A stretch of 64,000 bases of DNA from NCBI RefSeq assembly GCF_036785885.1, contig NC_092323.1:22142501-22206500 (forward strand), given 5' to 3'. This DNA comes from Coffea arabica (lineage: Eukaryota; Streptophyta; Magnoliopsida; Gentianales; Rubiaceae). The notes beneath the pieces are model-generated. The model saw nothing but the letters and a program-made list of their open reading frames with translations, did not search any database and was not told where the DNA came from. The first letter of the stretch is position 1, and the number at the start of each line of letters is the position of its first letter. A program made the position numbers and the translations under genes. Below are positions 45,501-59,190 of the stretch, piece by piece.

Positions 45501-47403
45501 TTGTTCTTTATCATAAATTGCATCTTCTTTGACAACATCTTCTTTGGTGGAAATATTTTTGATGGCGGAGATTCTTCTGATGGTACAAAGTCTACGTAAA
45601 ACTCGAATTGCATGGACAAGTGTCATACGAGCCAAGGGAGTGGATGGAAGTTTACTGAGATCTGGACCGGAAGGAAGGAATTGAATTACATGAGGATGTT
45701 AGCCATTAGGATTAGAAGATACAGATTACTTTTTTTAAGTTCTTCTCTAGAGATATAACTTACCTATTTAATTTCTTAGAGCCTTCAGATGTAGTTAACA
45801 CTAATCAGTTTTAAATACTATAACTTGTTTTTGTCTAAGAACTTGATGATTTGCAAAGAACAGCCCAATTCAAGGTTTTCTCCTGGTTTTCCTAAACCTG
45901 TGTGTGATCATGAAGACTATGTACTTGCCCACTTCTACTTGCCTTATAATACAAGTCTTCTGAACTAGTATTAGTTGCAGATCATTGTGCCTAAATTGGA
46001 AAGCAGCAAATTTCCATAGTTGGAACTTGAGATGTCATATGAAGATACTTTGTAGTTTAAATATGATGTTGGTCTCTTTTTATCTAGCTTGTAGTGCATG
46101 GGATAACCAGAGAACTGTGTGTGTGTGTGTGTGTGTGTGAGTGTGAGAGAGAGAGTATATTTATCGACCTTCAAAATTACAAATGTTCACTCTGCCGAAA
46201 CTTGCTCTCACACTGCCTCCTCTGTAATATTAGGCAGAGCTACTTCAAGTGGTTGTATTGCAACTGAAAAGTGTGGTCTTCTGATTAGTCATTTTTCAAT
46301 CAGTTTTAGAAAGAAACAAGTAGGTTTTTGATTGTCTAGTTAAGGGGATTTATTTGTAATTCTCCCTGAGCTGCAAAAGTACATTGACATGATATTTCAA
46401 CTCAAATTTAAGCTAATACATGTCCTTTATGCTGTGATTATGAAATGGTGACCTCATGTCAACCTTTATTAGGAATTGTTTTAGCATGAAAGTTAGGAAA
46501 TGAAAATTTCATTTCAGCTGGGAGGTGGTGATCTCCATCTCATTTGTGCACTTAAAATAGTAATCATAAAGTACATCTCACTGCTTATGGCCCTCCAAGC
46601 ATACATGAATTTAGCTGGTAAAGTACAAGTTGCATCTATTGAGTATCCCTTTGGGAGCTGAGGTTATAATCAGTTTGATCAGTTTTAATTTGTCTTTCTT
46701 GGCTGGTAAAGTACATAGTTGCATCTATTTTCCCTGAGGTTATAATCAGTTTTATTAGGTTTAATTTGTCTTTCTTTTTAATCTCTGCACCAACGTTTAA
46801 GAGCAACTTTATACAATTTCTCATTTTTTTTAACATCGAGTGATATGGATATTTTTGCTGTTATCTTAAACCTGCAGTAATTAAGAAGCGGAGGAAAGAG
46901 GCTTTTTTCTCAGTCTTGGGCCGGACCCCTTCCCAAAAAACCGGGAGCATAGAAAAGGTCAATCTCTACATGTTTGTTCCTAGTCGTGGTGTTTGAACTA
47001 AATTGCTTTCTGTTTCTACCTTTTTTTTTCCTTTGTGCATGACATATTTTGGATTTCATCAATTTTTTTGCCCTTTTAAATTCTTAATAAGGCAGTCAAT
47101 TAATTTGCTATACTATGTGTAGATTGGTGCATCTGCTGGCACTGGTTCTGTTGATGCTCCTGCATGGGCGCCATTGCGTGATAATTACATGTTAACAAAC
47201 TCTAAGTTGAAGGACTGGGATAAGATGCCAGTGAGAATCCCTCGAAATCATTCCTTTTTCTGGAGTGTTAGATAGCCATTCTGTAACGCAACATCCCATC
47301 TCATTTGCTTGTCGAAATTCTGCCTTTCTTGCCGATGCAGGACACAGCTGTTGTAGATGACTTTGGGTTGCGACCAGATGCAGATAGTTCATCTGATGAT
47401 TAG
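42527..47403 (+). CDS. RRP15: RRP15-like ribosomal RNA processing protein, eight coding exons, possibly frame-disrupted
   Basis: RRP15 is a nucleolar protein needed for pre-rRNA cleavage and 60S subunit maturation. Exons by GT-AG sites: 42527-42988, 43094-43195, 43417-43498, micro-exon 43608-43628, 43769-43829, 46878-46957, 47123-47230, 47341-47403. The N-terminus is Lys-rich (nucleolar-type) and then acidic; the Rrp15p domain starts at GCKAFRLAFKKI, with conserved HEKHLIGVATRG, VNKAQ, GLNPSRLKDEN and DAPAWAPLRDNYMLTNSKLK; the end is acidic. All exons join in phase except the micro-exon: it should add 20 bases to encode VVKLFNA but has 21, and skipping it also gives a stop. Expected length is about 325 residues. 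Family identity is firm; whether this copy makes full-length protein is open (true mutation or sequence error). The 3-kb intron 5 holds no gene. Confidence 0.85.
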
Positions 47404-47864
47404 TAAATGTCAGGATAAATTACAGTCGACTTGCAATGCTTGGATGCAGCCAACTGGATGGAGCTGGAGATGATCTAAACAGAAGCAAGAAGTTGAGACC
47501 TGTCCTCTTCATTCCAAAAGCCATTGCCTATTCTTATAATTAGAGATGAGACATCATAGAGAGATTCTAACCTTGATTTCATACTCCATTTTCAAGACTC
47601 GGACAGTGTTGGGTTTAAAGAGTACCAGCTCATTCATAATTCAATTTTCACCAAAAAAAAAAAAAGAAAAGAAAAGAAAAAGAAAAGGCAGTGTTAAAGA
47701 ACCATGTCATCAGAATCCCCATCTATCTCACATGATTATGTTAGGATCAACATTGTACCTGTGAATAGTCTCATCGCCCACAAACATCATGTAAGAAACA
47801 AATATCATCATTACATAGGACTTCATTGTCCAATGTACAATCAATTAAAAGGAAAAGGAAAAAT
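47404..47864. other. 3' UTR and flank of the RRP15-like gene
   Basis: Untranslated sequence after the TAG at 47401-47403. There is an A-rich run near 47653-47690 and no further gene. Confidence 0.5.
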
Positions 47865-48740
47865 CGTTTAAAATGTCCTATATATTTTATAAAATAATTT
47901 TTTTCGTCTCTCACTTTTAAAGATGTAATTTTACGTCTCCTATGAATTCATATTGATCAAATTTGATTCCTATCTAGATTTCTAAGTAGGTTTTGGGTGG
48001 AATTTACTCTGTATCTTGCTCGTGATTATTTTTTAGGGATAAATTTGTCAAATCATATTTTATGTAATCTAATCCATAGTCTCTAATATTTTGCAAAATG
48101 AATTTTTTCATCCTTCACATTTCATAAAAATGAATTTTTCCATTCTTTACATTTCATGAAATGAATTTTTTCATCTCTCATTGATCATATGTACGAATAA
48201 TTTTTTTTTTTTTTAAAACTCATGTATATGTCTATCTGATTTCACCTACAACTACAATTAGCTTGTTCAGATAACATTGAATAGAGATATATTACATGCT
48301 ATTCACACCGTTCAGGTGAAATCAAATAGATATACGCATAAATTTTGAAAAATAAGAAAAAATTATTTGTACACATGATCAATGAGAGATAAAAAAAAAT
48401 TATTTTGTGAAATTTGAGGGACGAAAAAATTCATCTTATAAATTGTGAGGGACTATGAATCGGATTATGTGAAATGTGATCTGACAATTTTGGCCCTAAA
48501 ATATGATCACGTGCAAGGCTCGTGGTGAATTCCAGTCAAGAACTAGTCAAAAATCTAAACAGGAACCAAATTTTATCAATGTGAATTTATAAGAGACATA
48601 AAATTATACTTTTAAAAATAAAAAATCTAAACAGGAACCAAATTTTATCAATGTGAATTTATAAGAGACATAAAATTATACTTTTAAAAATAAGGTACAA
48701 AAAAGTCATTTTACAAAATATCAGAGAAATTGCTCCATGA
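47865..48740. mobile_element. Long fold-back element (about 0.87 kb)
   Basis: The left arm (TATTTTATAAAATAA ... ATTTTACGTCTCCTATxAATTCATATTGATxAAATTTGxTTCCT) is inverted in the right arm, ending at TTTTACAAAATATCAGAGAAATTGCTCC. Inner arms pair again around 48200-48330 (CTATCTGATTTCACCT / AGGTGAAATCAAATAGA). The right arm holds a 72-bp tandem duplication (about 48552-48695). Probably MULE-like; no target duplication was assigned. Confidence 0.65.
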
Positions 48741-51181
48741 TTAAGCATGAAATTTCTACAAAAGCACAAGACCAAAAGAAATCAATTTTAATTGTAGTTT
48801 GTATTAGGATTTTTTTTACACGGAAAATGTAGCGTGATAAGTATTGCCAATTTTTTTGTTTTCTAGATCAGCTAAATTTCTTTTAAATTAACGTGTTTTA
48901 CAAAGCCAATCTTGTGTCAAAGGTGCAGCTTTTGACTATTTGATTGAGAATTTGATTGCAAGTACTCAATCAAATTGAAGGAATTATTTCTAGAATTAAC
49001 TTTTTATGAACTAATAGTGTAGTATTTTTTTTATATTTGCAAATTTTTATATATGTCACACGTGCATGATTTGAATTTTAAATTTAAATTCATATTATAT
49101 GGCATGATTTTAACCTATTAGTGTAAAAATAAAATTTGTATACTAACAATGTATAAAAAAAAGCTATCCTTATCTCTAAAAGTTTAATTGGTATATTTAT
49201 ATGGGTGGGGTACCCATGCTCGCCAATTCTCAAATTTATGATATGTTTGCATGCATGCAATATCTACTTCTAACCTCAATCCATTGATATTAGATACTGA
49301 AAGTGGATTTCATATTTGTTTAAATATGTAAGAATTAAAGAAAAGTAGGTGGTACCAAAACTCTAAGCTTCACTCACTTGAACCCAATGCAATAAGAACA
49401 TATGAAATCATAATGAAATGAAAGTATTAAGCTTGAAGAGGCACTCGAAATTTGAGAAGCAAACTGTGTTTTAAATAGAGAAATGTTATTTGCATTATTT
49501 CATAAGGGCTCGTGATTGGATAACTTCCTTTACTACTTTCTATGAATTGTGCATGTTTTATTTTCATTTATTTCAAATTTTGTGATATGTAATTTGTGTT
49601 TTATTATAAATGAGTAGGAAAATATCGAGATTAATAGCTTAACCAGGCAATCAATTTACTAAAAAGGAAAATATCGAGATTAATAACTTAACCATTCTTT
49701 GTCTCTATTAATCTCCCGAGCCAAAGTTTCTTGCTTCCAACAAGATCAAGATTCACCTTATTAACAGCTCTAGGTTAGTAAAATGACTTGAAAAAAAAAA
49801 ATCAAAAGATTATTAGTGTTTAAGCACGAAATTGTTTTGGTGACTCTATACACCTAGAATGCAAAGTTGAGGGGACATTTTGAGGTTTTTGATAGGCTTT
49901 TTCCTATGGTATCTTAAATATTGCATCAAAAGTCCCATTTAAGACTTTTTTCTTTTTTTATTTCTATTTATTCATTAGTTTCTTCCTTTTATATTTTATT
50001 TTATGACAGGATAGAGCTCATGTAGAAAGTATTAATTGATTTCTTGAAGCAAGAATTGGGTTAATACAAATTAATAAATTGGAATAACTTCGTGACTATA
50101 CATTCGATATAGAAATAGAATGAAATTTTGTTGGGGCTAAATCAAACTTTTTTGGCCCAATGTGTTTTTGTCCACAGGACGCCAGGAGGAAATTCCAGTA
50201 ACTGGTATGTTGTTGCCATTTTGAAAGGATTAAGGACTGAAGAAATGTATAAAGTCTAAACCCAATGATGGGTAAGGATCCCAGAAAAGCACCATCTTAA
50301 TTGTCTCAATAACTAAGCCCCACTTAGGATCTAAAGATAAGAAACAAAATTTTAAAGGAGACGAATAAGGGGGTAAAGACCATCTGAATTTTGTAAATGA
50401 AACAAAACCAAAATTACAAAATCCATTTTTATCTTATTTGAATGACTTTCCTGCATGACAATTGATGAGTTTTGATCAATTGAAACTAGATGTGTCAAAA
50501 TCGGTAACTTGGATGGATTTGGATTGGTTAAAATAAGTAATGGATATAAGTGAGAATCCATTTATGCCCATTTAATTATATGAGTATAAATGTGTATGTT
50601 AAAAAATGAATTGGGTAACCCAATTACCCATTTATAACCATTTATTTTAATTTTTTTATAAACTCATTTGAATTCATTTTTGCAAGCTAAGTTATCAATT
50701 TATATCACCCTTTACACCCGTCATTAGTTTTAAATATTTTATCAATTTATATCAACCTTTACACCTATAATTAGTTTTAAATATTTACTTATAATGCTCA
50801 ATAAGAGTGGGAGAAGACTATTCTAAATGGATTAATTAGATTTGATAGGTTACCCAATAATACCCATATGCAAAAACTTAAGATACACATACCCATCTCT
50901 ACTCATGAACGGACATAGATAAATTTAACTAAATAGATTTGTTTGCCACCTATACCATTTAGCAATCATATAATGATGAACAATGGCTTTAGCAGCAAAA
51001 ATGTAAGGTGCTCTGCATACACCTTGTGGCACTCATAAAGCATGCAATACCTTCTCAAGATCCACGATCCACTTCTATCTGCAAGAATTTTAAATGGCCA
51101 AGGCGGACCCGTGGCAATGCCACTTACTGCTTCAAAAGCAATCATATTTCACCGAACAAATTATCCGCATAGTACTTTTTA
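48741..51181. other. Intergenic, no gene
   Basis: AT-rich sequence without a supported frame. 50486-50920 (TAGATGTGTCAAAAT ... ACCCATCTCTA, with many GGGTA/TACCC words) looks like a decayed hAT MITE, but its ends match only partly. Confidence 0.4.
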
Positions 51182-51190
51182 AATAATTAA

Positions 51191-52582
51191 AATTTGGCTA
51201 CCCAATTACCTGGATCTATCAATGGGAAAGTAGCCAGGCAAAACCAGCGGGTTGTCAGCTAGAGTTCGTTCATGAGCTAATAGAGGGAGGGGGGGTGCAA
51301 GACAGATCACTTGCAGCTCTGGTTTAATGCAGATGATGTGGAGCACATAACTAGCATTCCTCTTAGCCTTTATGACAGGAAAGACAGATTATATTGGAAG
51401 CATAGCAAGTCTGGGGTTTATACAGTTAAAACAGGTTATGTGGTTGCAAAGGGGGGATGGGACACCATGAACCGCAGGTCAACACCTGACTCTGAGACTA
51501 GCTGGGAAATTAGGAAGCATACGGTGTGGAAAAGATTGTGGAGTTTAAATATTAAGATGAAACTGAAGCACTTTTTATGGAGGTGTTTGCAAAATGGGCT
51601 GGCTACTAGTGAAGAACTCTATCAGAGAGTTGGAAAGGGAAGCAATCTTTGTCATTGCTGTGGAGAGGCTACTGAAACCATTGAACACATGTTCATTTTT
51701 TGCCCAAAAGCTCGAGTGGTTTGGAGGCTAGCTCCTGTGAGATGGGAAGGGATAGTTGAGCTGCAAGGCAACATATGGAGATGATGGGATGCTGTGATGG
51801 AATCAGCAAAGGTGGTGCAAGGAGTGGATCGTGTCAAGCTCACAGCGAATATTCTTTGGCAGCTCTGGAAAGCGAGGAACAAGATGGTATTCCAGATGGA
51901 GAGTGTGGATGCAAAAATGATAATCGACAAAGCTCAGCAGGAGTGGATCGAATATGACGCGACAAATGACACAGACTCCCGACCAACTGCATCATCAGAG
52001 AGGGAAAGACTGGTTCAGCATGCTTGGGAGCCACCCAAGGAGGGAGTCATGAGGATTAATACGGATGCAGCAATCTCAGCTAAAATGGTCAGGACCGGAC
52101 TAGGGGTAGTTGCAAGGAACTGGCGTGGGGAACTAGTGAAAGCTCGAGGAATCGGTGGAAGGAGAAGAGGGGAAGCCGCCACAGAGGAATCATTAGCGAT
52201 CAAAAGTGCGCTGGAAATGGTTCAAGTTGCAGGTTGGACAAATATAGAAGTCCAGTCTAACTGCAAAAATGTAGTGAGCTCTATTAATGCGGGTAATGTT
52301 CAGTATTGTAAGATACAAACAATCCTAGAAGACATTGAGACCCTAAAGAATAGCTTTGACAGCTGCCTAGTCTCTTTTGGCCCCAGAATTGCGAATGGCT
52401 GTAGTCATGCAATGGCTCAATTTGCAGCCAAGTCAATTAGAAACATTGATTGGGAAACCTCATTCCCAACGTGGCTAGCAGACTTAGCTAGGAAAGATAT
52501 GGGAGTAGTTACCCTTTTTGTAATTAACTCTTGTTTTTTCAAGTGTTAATATCTATAAAATGTTATCGTTTGTTAAAAAAAA
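51191..52582 (+). mobile_element. 5'-truncated L1-type LINE (1.4 kb)
   Basis: Only the 3' part of ORF2 remains: a zf-RVT segment (51311-51784, with WKRLWSLNIKMKLKHFLWRC and CHCCGEATETIEH) and an RNase H segment (51794-52549, with MRINTDAAIS and EESLAIKSALE). A TGA separates the two frames, and a G-run near 51288-51296 marks another frame change upstream. It ends in a short A-tail. AATAATTAA at 51182-51190 and 52583-52591 may be the target duplication but is AT-rich and so weak. It is a different subfamily from the LINE at 8568-14864. Confidence 0.85.
51794..52549 (+). pseudogene. LINE RNase H (RVT_3-like) fragment, 251 codons
   Basis: The open end of a truncated ORF2. NTDAA gives the first catalytic Asp and EESLAIKSALE the Glu. 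Where the second Asp is expected (usual ESDSK), this copy reads QSNCK, so a catalytic residue seems lost. It cannot act alone and is a remnant. Confidence 0.8.
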
Positions 52583-52599
52583 AATAATTAATAAAATAT

Positions 52600-52790
52600 T
52601 TTTATCCATTGAACTATTAAATATGTAAATTTTAACCATTCCATCTAATTTCACCGTTAACTTTAACAGACCTAAAAAATCACATAATTTGTGAGATATA
52701 CTATTAATAGTTAAATTTGACATAGTTAACGGTAAAATCGAGCAGAATGATCCAAAATTTATACATTTAATAGTTCAATGGGTAAAAGCA
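52600..52790. mobile_element. Short fold-back MITE next to the LINE tail
   Basis: CCATTGAACTATTAAATATG at the left and its near-complement CATTTAATAGTTCAATGGG at the right, with inner ACCGTTAAC / GTTAACGGT pairs. Non-coding. Confidence 0.65.
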
Positions 52791-53099
52791 TTCTATTAAT
52801 GGTTGAGCGGCTAAAACTCTTAGTAACTACCCAGATACTTTGCTCTACTTCACCGTCTTAAGTTAGGTCCTTATTTGGTGTGTACATTCGCGAAGCACTC
52901 AACCTTTATTGGAGTGATGCCTTCTCTATCCATAGTTTGAACTAGTTGTATAAATAGAAAATGAAGATTAAAACCACAGAGGTAGGATCAGTGACCTTAC
53001 TGTCGTAAAAAGCAGCCATTCTACTCCTGTCCATGTCGGACATTAGAATTCTTTTTCAATTTGCATACCACAAAATCACATAGGACTCTCACAATACAT

Positions 53100-53621
53100 T
53101 TGCTATTAATTTCAACCACCCCATCTCAAAAGACGGCAAGACAGCTAAAGGTTCCTAATTCGATCCCAATGACATCATACGATCCAAGAGAGAGGAGGAG
53201 TTTCAATAGCTGATCTAATACAGGAAGCACCTGCAATGAATGAACACTACAGTTACACTTCATTGAAAACACAAGTTCTGCTAAGCAGACAGATCTAATA
53301 CAGGAAGCACCTAGTGACCAAATCGATTGTTTGGGCAAAGATGGGGCAATTAAAACATAAGAAGTTCACCATCACAAGCCGCTTTTACCCCGAAGCCAAA
53401 GGACGTGTCATATAAATCAGTATGACATAGGACATAAAATGCCAAAGAAATCAGAAGCACATTTTTTACAAGTGAAAAGCAAAGACAAAAGAAGTTCATC
53501 AATTATCCCCTCTTTCTACAAATATACATCAGTTACTTTCAAAAGCTTCACAAGAGAAACAGCACATAAGGAGAAATCACTCACCTTGAAGCCCTCCAAA
53601 CCCTTTTAGATGTTTCTTCTG
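53100..53621 (-). other. 3' UTR of the unknown gene, with possible intron
   Basis: On the minus strand AAG|GTGAGT at 53585-53584 is a strong donor and TTCATTGCAG|GTGCTTCC at 53231-53230 a strong acceptor, so a 3' UTR intron is likely. The acceptor lies in a sequence (GATCTAATACAGGAAGCACCT on the plus strand, less one base) repeated about 78 bp away near 53291. Confidence 0.45.
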
Positions 53622-56600
53622 TTAATGCCATGACACGTCGTCCTTTAGCACATGTTCCCAATCTGATGAGCAATTATCATTAAACCCCAGAGAAAAATGG
53701 TTTCCCCGTCCATGCATTGCACTAGATTGGTTTACTGCAACATCTGGGATAGAGGGGAAAAAGTCTCTTACCAATTCATATCCAGAACCACCAACATGAA
53801 AGCTAACATGGCCTTGGTTAACATCACCTGTTTTGAGAGAATCAGGTTCCACAGCTAAATTTAATCCACCATCCTCCGATTGATCTTTACTAAACCGCAT
53901 GGTATCAGAATAGACAGCATCAACTAAACCTGCATGTTCCCATACCAAATTTGTCCCTTTCAGGTCATCGCGGCATTTTAAGATATTGAATCTGGTCATA
54001 ATGGCTGCATCAACATTATCGATATTCCTATTTGAGCTCAAATCATCTTTGACTGCTTCATTTTGGGAACAACCTATATTCAAGTCAGCCTGCCCTTGAT
54101 TAATATCATATTTTTTTTGAGAATTAGGTGCCACAGCTACATTGAGTCTTCCATCCAGGAATTGGTCTTTAACAAATGGCATCTCATCCGAACAGAGATC
54201 ATCAGCCATAACTGCATCTTCTCTTACCACATTCGGACTTCTTGAGTCATCATGGCATTTTAAGATATGGAATCTGGTCATAACAGAGGCCTCAACATCA
54301 TTAGGATTACTGGTTGAGCTCAAACTTGAGCTGCAGATTGTAGTCTTTTGCAGCGAGCCATCAACCTTAGGTGGTGGCACATCAGATATTCTCAAGTCAT
54401 GTGAACTAGAAGTTGACATATTCTCCAAAGCAGCTGCATTTTCTGAAAAATTTAAAGCATAGAAAATCAGGTAAGCAATCAATCATACATAGAGAATTGC
54501 AATAAGAAATCCCTACCTTTTTTCTGGTTGGATTTCAATTTCTCTATCTCAATCTTCATCCTATCAAAGCGAGCTCTGTAACTAATGGAACACAATTTAG
54601 CTTCAGCCTCAAGCCACGAGTTCTTAAAAAGGAGAGCTTGTGAATCCATTTCTTCCCCAGAATGAAAATTTTCCTCGAGGACCTTCTTTATTGCCTGAAA
54701 TACAATAATCCGAACAAATGTATTGAGAATTCTATTTTAAAAAAATTCCAGAACAACTTAGCAGAGATACATAGATCATTCAAGTTAACCACATGCAAAC
54801 ACAAAACTGTTTCTTAGGAGGAACATAACCCTACCTGGGCCATATTATCATCTTTCAATACTTCTAAACCATCTGTTACAGGAGAAAGGGGCTGAAGCTT
54901 CTCATTTTTTTCCTGGGTAACATTGTGATTCCCCATCTCATCATCGGTATTTTGAAAATCAAGATGGCAATGAGAATTTGTACCCACTTCATTTTCAAAC
55001 TGATGTCTGCCTGCAGCATTGCTCTGTAAAAGATACCATTTGGTTTTACACATAATCAGATGCTGCTTATATACCCAAAAGATTATCTTTATCTCGCGTA
55101 TTATGTCTTTATGTTTACACGTGGTAAACAAAAAAATCTCTACCACAAAGAAAAAATGCTTAATGGACAAACAAATGGAAACAAAATATTCAAAGTATGT
55201 TGTGAATTGAGTTTGGCCTCCACAAATTCCTGGGATAAAGGATGCAATTGTTATAAGCAGATATAACTGCAACTCCAAATTATCACCCAATTATTTTTTT
55301 TCTCTTCTGCAGCCTCAGATGTACCAAATTAACATTATTGACACAATGAAAAGAACAGAATTCAAACTATATAAGCTGCAGATTAACAATGCTGACGAAC
55401 CTCTAACTGGGCATGAATAACCAGAATAATTTCCTCTACTGCTATAACAATCTCAACGTTACTTATACAGAAGTCATATGCACCATGATATTTAAATAAT
55501 TAAACTTAAAACTTCGAACAACTCACAGCAGACACTTCTTTTAATAAACATAGCTTTATCTCATAATGCAAATCTAAGATTTCGACATGATACACTATTC
55601 AAACATACCACATGAGGATCAACGGAGTTTTGAATTTTATGACAAGTAACTTGCTGCCGAAATATTCGCTCTTGTGGTTGAATGAAATACTCCATTTTCC
55701 TTGAAGCAAGCACATCCAGATTGCTCATTACATGCTTAAGGGCCTCTAAGTCTTCATCTTTTAGTGCAGATGAATCAGTTATACAGTTGAAGACAAGCAA
55801 CTCCGAAAGGTTCTGCAATGCTTTAACTAATGATTGAACATCTATTTTGGGAGCCGATTCACATCCATGCTGTGTTGCTTGCTCAGCAGCACCTTCTTCA
55901 GAGGAAGGAGAACGAAGAACATTTTCAGCTGCACGAACAGCAACAGAACCTTCTGCAGTGACACTGGTGTTCAACACAGAGTCCATAACTGAAGAGTGAA
56001 AATTCAGAACTGAAGGGATAAAATCTTCGACTCCAACTTGTTTGATGCCTGAAGATTTCAAATCAGAATCATTCTTTGATTGTGTCTGCAGGTTGCAATC
56101 TTCTCTAGGCTTATTGTAAGCCTCACAAGGTTGAACTCCTTCACTTGGGCCTTTAAATCTGGCTTTTACAGCATCAATTGACTTTACTTGTCTGGCAGTG
56201 CAATCAGCTTCTGAAATATTCTCTGAAATATGTGATATGCCTCTCCCTGCACTGTTACATTCGTGCACTTTGTCTTCACCTTCTTTTGCAGAGGAGCATC
56301 TTATAGAATCATTTGGCAGAGAAAAACTCTCATCAACTTGAAGATCCAACTGACAATATCTATCCACTTTCTTTTCAAATGGATGTGTTTTTTCGGTTTC
56401 CACATCCAATGGAGAGAAGTGAGAAGCTGGGGCTCCTTTCCAGCAGGGAGAATCCACAGCAAAATTATGATGATCTAAAGAATCTGGTACATTGTCAGAA
56501 GACTTGATAGCTTGAAAGCAGTCTCCTGACAGTGAAGAGCCATCTGAGACATTAATACTTGGGACTTGTGATCCAGATTTTGATTTCGAAATACTATTTA

Positions 56601-59179
56601 TGCCATCCCAAATCTGGGGATTGCATGATAGTTCCTCCGTCACAGCAGATGGTACAAAAAATAGCTGGCCATTACCTTCTTTCTGATACTTGAGCTGACT
56701 TGAGATTAAGGAACCTTCTTCAACTTCATGATCAAACAAAATCTGATGTTCTTTTCCTTTAGCAGGACAACTGCTACCCAGTCCTCCTTTCAGATGAATG
56801 GCTGCAAGATTACCAGTATCAACAGTCTTGCCTAAAGAACCATTACTAGTATCAACAGTTTTGCCTGAAGAACCATTACCAGTATCAACAGTTTTGCCTG
56901 CTTTTCGGGTTACTGGTGGTCTAATCACCAAAGCCGGAGATTTTGTTACAGATAAAGAACCATTAACGCTAGAATCATGTGGCAGGATGCATTTCTCATA
57001 GGCATTCTGAGAATTCTGAAAGTCAAATAAATTCTTAGGCAACTCCAAAGATGAACATGGAGAGTCAGATGCTGAAATTTGAAAACTGGTACTTGAAATA
57101 TTTGTCCTTGAGTAATCAAAAGGAGGGGAGAGAATTTTTTGAGCCAAAAGTGATGTATTATCCACAGGTTCCATCCTTATCAAACCATTAGCGTATTCTC
57201 TTCCATTGGCATCAGAAAATTGCCCAAAAGAAATGCTAGAATCCTTTTCAAGTATGTCCCCGTATTCAACAGTATGATAACCTGCAAGTCGACAGATATA
57301 CTTATAAAATAGAAAATCCAGCACAGAATCCAATGACAAAGTCTGGAAATACTAAAAGAAAATATTTGTCATCTATTGAGCACACAATCCAAATTATAGC
57401 TCTGAAGCAAAAATCTAATTCTAATTACTTAAAGTCATGAACTTAGATTTTATTGTCATCCTTTAGAAATGCCTTTTTAAAACATAACAAACTTTAGTGA
57501 AGATGTTTTGACTTAGTCCATAGTAGCAATATTGACAATACCTAGCAAATAACTGGCTTGCAAAACTAAGGGCCATTATATGTGTTGAAAAATTATAAAA
57601 TTTTGTGAAAACATTTTGTATACAAAACCAAAAATCAATATTCAAAAATTCAATTTTAAGACTATAAACAATCTACTTTGAGTATGAACTCACGTTTCAT
57701 GTCATACAGCACCACAGATTCATTCTTCAAGAAAACCAGCAAGAACATGTAAGACACATCTTTGATCCCTTGGAATATTGCAATTTCAGTTCAATAATAT
57801 TAGCTAACAAATTTCAAATCTGTTGAAGCTAATGTCGTTTAGTAAACCAAAATGAAACTCCAGAAACGAGATTCGCACATAGTGAACCAAAAAAGAAATA
57901 CTATCATTAAGGACAAATAGATTGGCTAACAAATAATAATGGAATGCAAAGGATTGGCTAATATGCTGGGAGAAACATGATTATGCATCAATTTCAGAGC
58001 AGTAAAGACATGAATTAACAGAAAAAAGAATGAGGCGGCAGTAGTAGGAGAAGCACCAGTGAAGCATGCTGGGGAAGAAGCAGGTAAAATTCCATTAAAT
58101 TCTTGGCAGTTTACCATACGCTATATAATTATTGTACATTCAAATCTCAAGAATCAAAGATCCAGCAAAAGCATATTCTCTAACTGTGCCGTTAATGCAA
58201 GTCAAAGTTATTTCTACCTTTTGCTTTTCCAACCAGCCACCGATAGTCATGCAGTAATTTGAAGCAAGAATTTCGATGACAGATGGAGAGATCAAAAACA
58301 ATAAGATGAGTTGGACACAGGAAGAAATCATTTACAGAGAATAAAAGGCTAGTGGTAATCTAATGATACAAAACATTCTGAGGTGGTTTATTGGACAAAG
58401 TACACCCAAATACTATCATATTGAGCATTAATATCTCAGACAGGAGAGGTACCTTGATTCATATGGTTGCCATAAGCACGTGAATCACCAGCATTTGTGA
58501 TATCCAAGGAGAAACCCATATCAAGTTCTGCTCGTTTACCCCGCTTTGAATCAATTAATCCACTCCAGCCAGTATGCCAGTGTGGCGGGTACTCCAAACC
58601 AGATAAGCTCTGAGTATAATCAACTTGAGAAGGCACATTTGGCGAAGATAACAAGCCAGAAGAGGGCAAAGTGTCATAACTGGGTTCAGTAAGGGCAAGC
58701 AGGGGAGAATCATGGTCGACCACTGGGGAAACATAAGGGGAGTAATACGAATTCACCTTAGCATCGTAAGAGAAAGTAGCAGAGGAGGAAGATTTAGCAC
58801 AAGGATTCACACTGGACCAATGAGTGGTTTGAGGATCACTATTAGACTGGGGAACTGAATACCCAAAATGGTAGTCATTTCCTATAGGTACAGAAGTGGT
58901 CCTAGTAGAGTCAAGGTTCAAATCACATTTCTGATACACATGGGGCCTACAAGTAGGAGCTGAAGGGTTTGAATATTGCCAGGTTACATGAGCAGCAGCA
59001 TAAGGCTGCGAATCAGATAATTGCACAGAAGGGTTCGAAGTGGGTGGTCTTAAACTAAATCGCTCAACATTAAAAGGTGGGGCTAAAGGTGATAAATTGG
59101 AGGAGGCCGATGAAGATGCTGCTGCTGATGATGATGATGGAGAGGGTCCTCCACCACCCCAATACCCAAAACCCATCAT
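53622..59179 (-). CDS. Large plant protein of unknown function, five coding exons (1195 aa)
   Basis: Coding exons on the minus strand: 59179-58453, 57281-55609, 55023-54835, 54694-54517, 54442-53622, all GT-AG and all in phase, with stop TAA at 53622-53624. I do not recognise a named family. The N-terminus is Gly/Ser-rich (MMGFGYWGGGGPSPSSSS) and then Ser/Pro/Tyr-rich with little order. Exon 2 has three GKTVDTxNGS-type repeats. Exon 4 encodes a charged, probably helical segment (YRARFDRMKIEIEKLKSNQK, about residues 900-920). Exon 5 has two diverged copies of a 94-residue unit, each opening V(E/D)A..MTRF.ILKC.DD. There is no signal peptide or membrane span. A nuclear or scaffold role is possible but only a guess. 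The reading frame is intact, and a 5' UTR exon lies at 59715-59770. Confidence 0.85.
56818..56900 (-). repeat. 30-bp in-frame coding repeat, three copies
   Basis: The plus strand shows AGTATCAACAGTxTTGCCT three times at 30-bp spacing, encoding GKTVDTxNGS-like repeats in the unknown protein. The length keeps the frame, so copy number could vary between alleles. Confidence 0.85.
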
Positions 59180-59190
59180 CTTACCAAAGC

